From: Owenia fusiformis
Lineage: Eukaryota; Annelida; Polychaeta; Sabellida; Oweniidae
Direction of reading: 5' to 3'
Length of the DNA stretch: 64,000 nucleotides
Assembly: GCA_903813345.2 (NCBI GenBank)
Contig: CAIIXF020000004.1
Coordinates: 12,110,196-12,174,195, forward strand
Positions 60,420-64,000 of the stretch are shown here, piece after piece. Position numbers and translations under genes: made by a program. The notes below the pieces were generated by a model that had not been told where the DNA came from, did no database searches, and worked only from the letters and a program-made list of their open reading frames with translations. Numbering within the stretch: position 1 is the stretch's first letter; every line of letters begins with the position of its first letter.

Positions 60420-62160
60420 TGTTACTATAGTAGTATGTAATTAAATATAGAACATTCTGAAATCATAATGAAGCAAAATATAACAAACAGATTCTTGAAT
60501 TAAAATCAGTAAAAAATAGTATTTGTTACAAAATGGGACCAAATGCCAGAATCATCAATTTATATCTGAATGAGTTATAGTTCTGTCACGTTTGTAAGGC
60601 AACAGTGTGGCGGCCATACCTTCCAAATTCGAGAGAAATACACAGCATATATATAGGGATTAAGCAGTACAATGTAGATTTTCTATGTGGATTTTGTTGA
60701 CACTACGACTGATGTTTGGCCACTGTTAAGAGCAAATGTGACTGAGGCTTTATGAATAGTGTCCAAATGTCAAAAAGGAAATGTCATTTTATGGACATCA
60801 ACATTTCTTGGCAATAAAAACATCATTTACATCACGACATCATCCTGAGAATATTAATTATTTTATTCCATAACTGTTGACACTTGGACACAATCCCTTA
60901 TTAGCCAAATATTGTCGTATAATTTACTTAAAATTTGACTTTGTACATATATTTACTCTACATGTAAAAATACAACTGTATCTTCAAAATAAAATAATTG
61001 TTTTCGTGTATAAATATACACAATTTTTGATTCGATTGATTTGGTTTATTTGTGAACCTGAAAAAAGAATAAAAATTTTAATTAAATTCACAATGAATGA
61101 CCATATAACTATTCAGTCTTTCCATTTAATAATGTTTTAGTCATTGTAATCGCAGTTCTACCACTGACTTCAATTAATGTTTTTTAAAGTCATCCTTATT
61201 TCCTGCTGAACTTCTTATATGTAATCTCAAAATCAGATTCATAATAGAAATAATAGAAATAATTGATTGTATGAATTTGTTTGTCTGTAATAAAACTTGA
61301 TTAATACTGTTGATTTATACAAAAATGATATACATAGACTCTACTCTTAATAAATTATTCAGCTTACTGAAATGTTATTTTTGTTAAATTTAGGCTATCC
61401 ATGTCCAGGTTCCACCATGGGCTTTTTAGCTTTTTTCAGATATATTATGGATTCTTATATGGCCTCCCTCAGTTATTTTTCATTATTAAATGTTCGACTA
61501 GAACAAGTTCAAAATTATCATATCATGGGTAAAACATAATTTAATTTAGTGATAGGCAAAGTTGCTAAACTATATATATACTGTATAAGGCCGGGCCTAT
61601 GTATAAATATAAGGATATTTTCATAAATTTTACTTATAATGAGGACACAAATTATCATTCTAGAAAATATAATCAATGAATGCATGTTGTGTGAATTGTA
61701 TGGTCATTGGCATGACAACACTTGGTTTGGCCAACAATAAGAATAGTGTTATAAAAAATGCTACCTTTATAATTGCATCCAAAGACAATTGACCCCTCCC
61801 CCACATACAAACACCCTTATAAGGACCAGTATACAAGTATAAGGATATTATTTCTAAGAAGTTAATGTTTTCAAAACTGAACTTCTAAGAATTAGAATTG
61901 TCTGATTTAGTATGACATTGACATTGATACTTAAATAAATGTCAAGTATGTTTATGTCATGAATTTTTTTATTTAACCATGTGCCGACTTCTTAGAAGTA
62001 CCCCATTTAGTAGAAACCCAATTCTTAGAATAACTGTTCTTTATTTGGTATGTTTTACAAAGCTTAAAAATACAATACACAATAGCAACAGATTCTATAT
62101 TAATTCATGTAATCTACAAAATAACATGGTTTTACGATAAATTCAAATTGTAGTATACAA
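60420..62160. other. No gene recognised
   Basis: AT-rich sequence without credible coding frames or clear repeats. Confidence 0.35.
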
Positions 62161-62480
62161 CTCAGAAGGCCCTGGCAAAATTTTGTACCCATCCCCCCCT
62201 GATGCCACAAGTTCTAATTGCATTTCATAGAACTCAGATCACTTGGCTGGGAATGTCTATTTATAAAAATTATGTACCCCCCCCCCCCCACCCTCCCTTG
62301 TCAATACCATAATTTAAGCTGCATTTCTTAGAACTCGGGTCACTTGTCTGGGAAGGTCAATTTATAGATTGCAAAAATACATCCCCTCCCAACACCTTCG
62401 GTCACTATCATAATTTCAGGCTGCATTTCTGGGAACTCAGATTACATGACTGGGAATGTCAATTTATAGATTGTCACATA
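62160..62480. repeat. ~101-bp tandem triplication
   Basis: CATTTCATAGAACTCAGATC and its variants occur at 62221, 62322 and 62424, each preceded by C-rich stretches (13 C in 62278-62290). Confidence 0.8.
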
Positions 62481-62742
62481 TTTCTACAGAGCTTTTATAG
62501 ATTTTTGATGTTAGTTTGCAGTTTGCATCCAGTTAAGGCACACAAGTACAAAAAATAAACTATCTCAATGCAATTTGTAACATTTATAAAAGTATTCTGA
62601 AATCGACAAAGTAAATTATTCTGAAATCAACAAATGTAAGTACATGTTTATATAAAAATATATACTTATTAAATTGAAATGCATTTTTAAATAAACCCAT
62701 ATAGGTACACAAGTTTTGGAATGACAGTATAGAAGAAGCTGA

Positions 62743-62910
62743 AGTCTTGCAAAATGATGAATGTTGATGTCTGATTTATTGATTTTTTAAAAAGTACTGT
62801 TCTTATTTGTTCTATGATATATTTGAAGTCTTGCAAAATGATGGATGTTGATGTCTGATAAATTGATTTTTTAAAGATTTATGTTCTTAAAGATTTTGTT
62901 CTATAGATCT
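62743..62910. repeat. ~81-bp tandem duplication
   Basis: GAAGTCTTGCAAAATGATG occurs at about 62743 and 62825, with TGTTGATGTCTGAT and TTGATTTTTTAAA in both. Confidence 0.85.
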
Positions 62911-63239
62911 ATGATATATTTGGAGGCAAGCTTAGTTATGATATTGACTGTATCAATAACAAAATACTTCTGCCATCTTGAATCTTAACAAACATGGTAT
63001 ATTCGCATGGGATCAAAGGGTTTTATAAACTAAAAAAATTACAATATAAAAAAAACAAATATACGGGTAAAAAGGCACCAAACTACTGCAAATTAAGCAT
63101 TTTGAATTTTTTTTGAATAACATTTAAAAGTTTAAGAATTGATATTTATGCCTTATGATTTGGAAATGACATTATTACTGTCTCAATCTTTTCTGACTTC
63201 ACAAGCTGTGATGTGAGATTTCACCTGCTTTTTCCAACT

Positions 63240-64000
63240 TATTGTATTGTATTGTATTGCATTGTATTGTATGTAATATATTTACTGCCTCATTTATTTA
63301 AGATATTATGATCATGTTTTATATATAAAATATACAAAACTTGAAAGATTGAATTATTTGATATATTATAAAATGTTAGTTTTGGGGGAAAATTATTATT
63401 ACAGTTTAGATGTCATGACCTGACATATTAGTCATTACAAAATGAATATATTGTACAAAACTACACTACACTACACTAAGTCTAAGCTATCATATTATAT
63501 ACAATTTATACAAAAAACTTGTTATTTACATATGTTATAATATGCTTTAAGTGTTATGCACACAAAATGTTAATCTCCAGGCAAGTTTAAGTTTTTGAAT
63601 GGTTTTGTAATAAAACTTCCAACTTGCTTTTGCACATATTTATCTTTTGAAGAATAAGTGATGCTGTCAAACATTATTTTTCTATTTTCTCTATGTATTT
63701 GGCATTTAATCATGAAATGAACTTCATTTTCTATTTCCCCACAAAACTTACATAATCTTTCATATTCGGGTTTTGGCCGTGGTTTCACATGTCTACCAAG
63801 TTGTATTTGTAACTTATGTGAACTTAATCTCAGTTGTGAAAATGATTGCCTGTGATTTTTGTTTTGATGGCTTAAATATTGTTCTCTTTCAAAAGTTGTT
63901 TTGAATTTAATGTATGTTCTTAAAACTGGGTATAATTGTAAATCACACTTCCATTTCTCCTTATAATTTTGGTGCAATGTTTTAGTTAGGTTCTTTTGGA
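63240..64000 (-). pseudogene. LINE 3' end, ORF2 C-terminus, running off the window
   Basis: The minus-strand frame is open from the right edge to a TAA before 63570. It contains LRLSSHKLQIQLGRHVKPRP and RLCKFCGEIENEVHFMIKCQ, the LINE ORF2 C-terminal signature with a CxxC-H-C knuckle. (ATTGT)n at 63241-63275 is the 3' microsatellite tail. It belongs to a different family from the LINE at 6.6-18.8 kb and the one at 54.7 kb. Confidence 0.82.

Overview
The window is AT-rich animal nuclear DNA. It has spliceosomal introns, TRIM-NHL and Rho-GEF genes, LINEs, many terminal-inverted-repeat (TIR) DNA transposons and MITEs, and tandem repeats. The gene content best fits a marine invertebrate, probably a lophotrochozoan such as a mollusc, brachiopod or annelid. 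That placement is inference: no rRNA or mitochondrial marker is present. Coding density is low and most of the sequence is mobile-element debris.

Left part (1-21.6 kb). A Tc1/mariner relic with long inverted repeats runs off the left edge. From about 4.85 kb lies a 119-bp tandem array with alternating subtypes. It leads straight into a LINE: ORF1 at 6.6 kb, then ORF2 endonuclease and the start of the reverse transcriptase. That reverse transcriptase is split by a 7.4-kb TIR element flanked by TTA (8789-16165) and resumes at 16169. The LINE tail abuts fragments of a TRIM gene copy that carry two hairpin MITEs. A 1.6-kb PIF/Harbinger-like element with a MADF-like reading frame follows.

Middle (23-30 kb). 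One well-supported spliced gene encodes a 224-residue secreted precursor: signal peptide, cationic six-cysteine segment ending Gly-Arg(5), two EF-hands and an acidic tail. The layout resembles antimicrobial precursors of the mytimycin type. Its proposed TATA promoter and 5'UTR exon lie 3 kb upstream, and its first intron holds three copies of one MITE.

31-43 kb. Nested MITEs (one with a tRNA-like Pol III promoter and a perfect 28-bp-arm palindrome) and a 1-kb foldback element precede a TRIM-NHL gene broken by one stop and one frameshift. The last ~38 bp of that gene plus its 3' flank have been amplified into a 39-copy, 104-bp tandem array, with AATAAA in most units.

Right part (44-64 kb). 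On the minus strand are four exons encoding the C-terminus of an ARHGEF7 (beta-PIX/Cool-1) orthologue, plus a phase-compatible candidate alternative terminal exon. On the plus strand at 59 kb is a two-exon, 100-residue GIY-YIG/T5orf172-like protein. Two LINE 3' ends on the minus strand, several minisatellites and a 1.3-kb TIR element fill the rest. The host genes are unrelated to each other. The clearest interactions are between genes and repeats: a gene end turned into a satellite, a LINE split by a DNA transposon, and MITEs inside introns.
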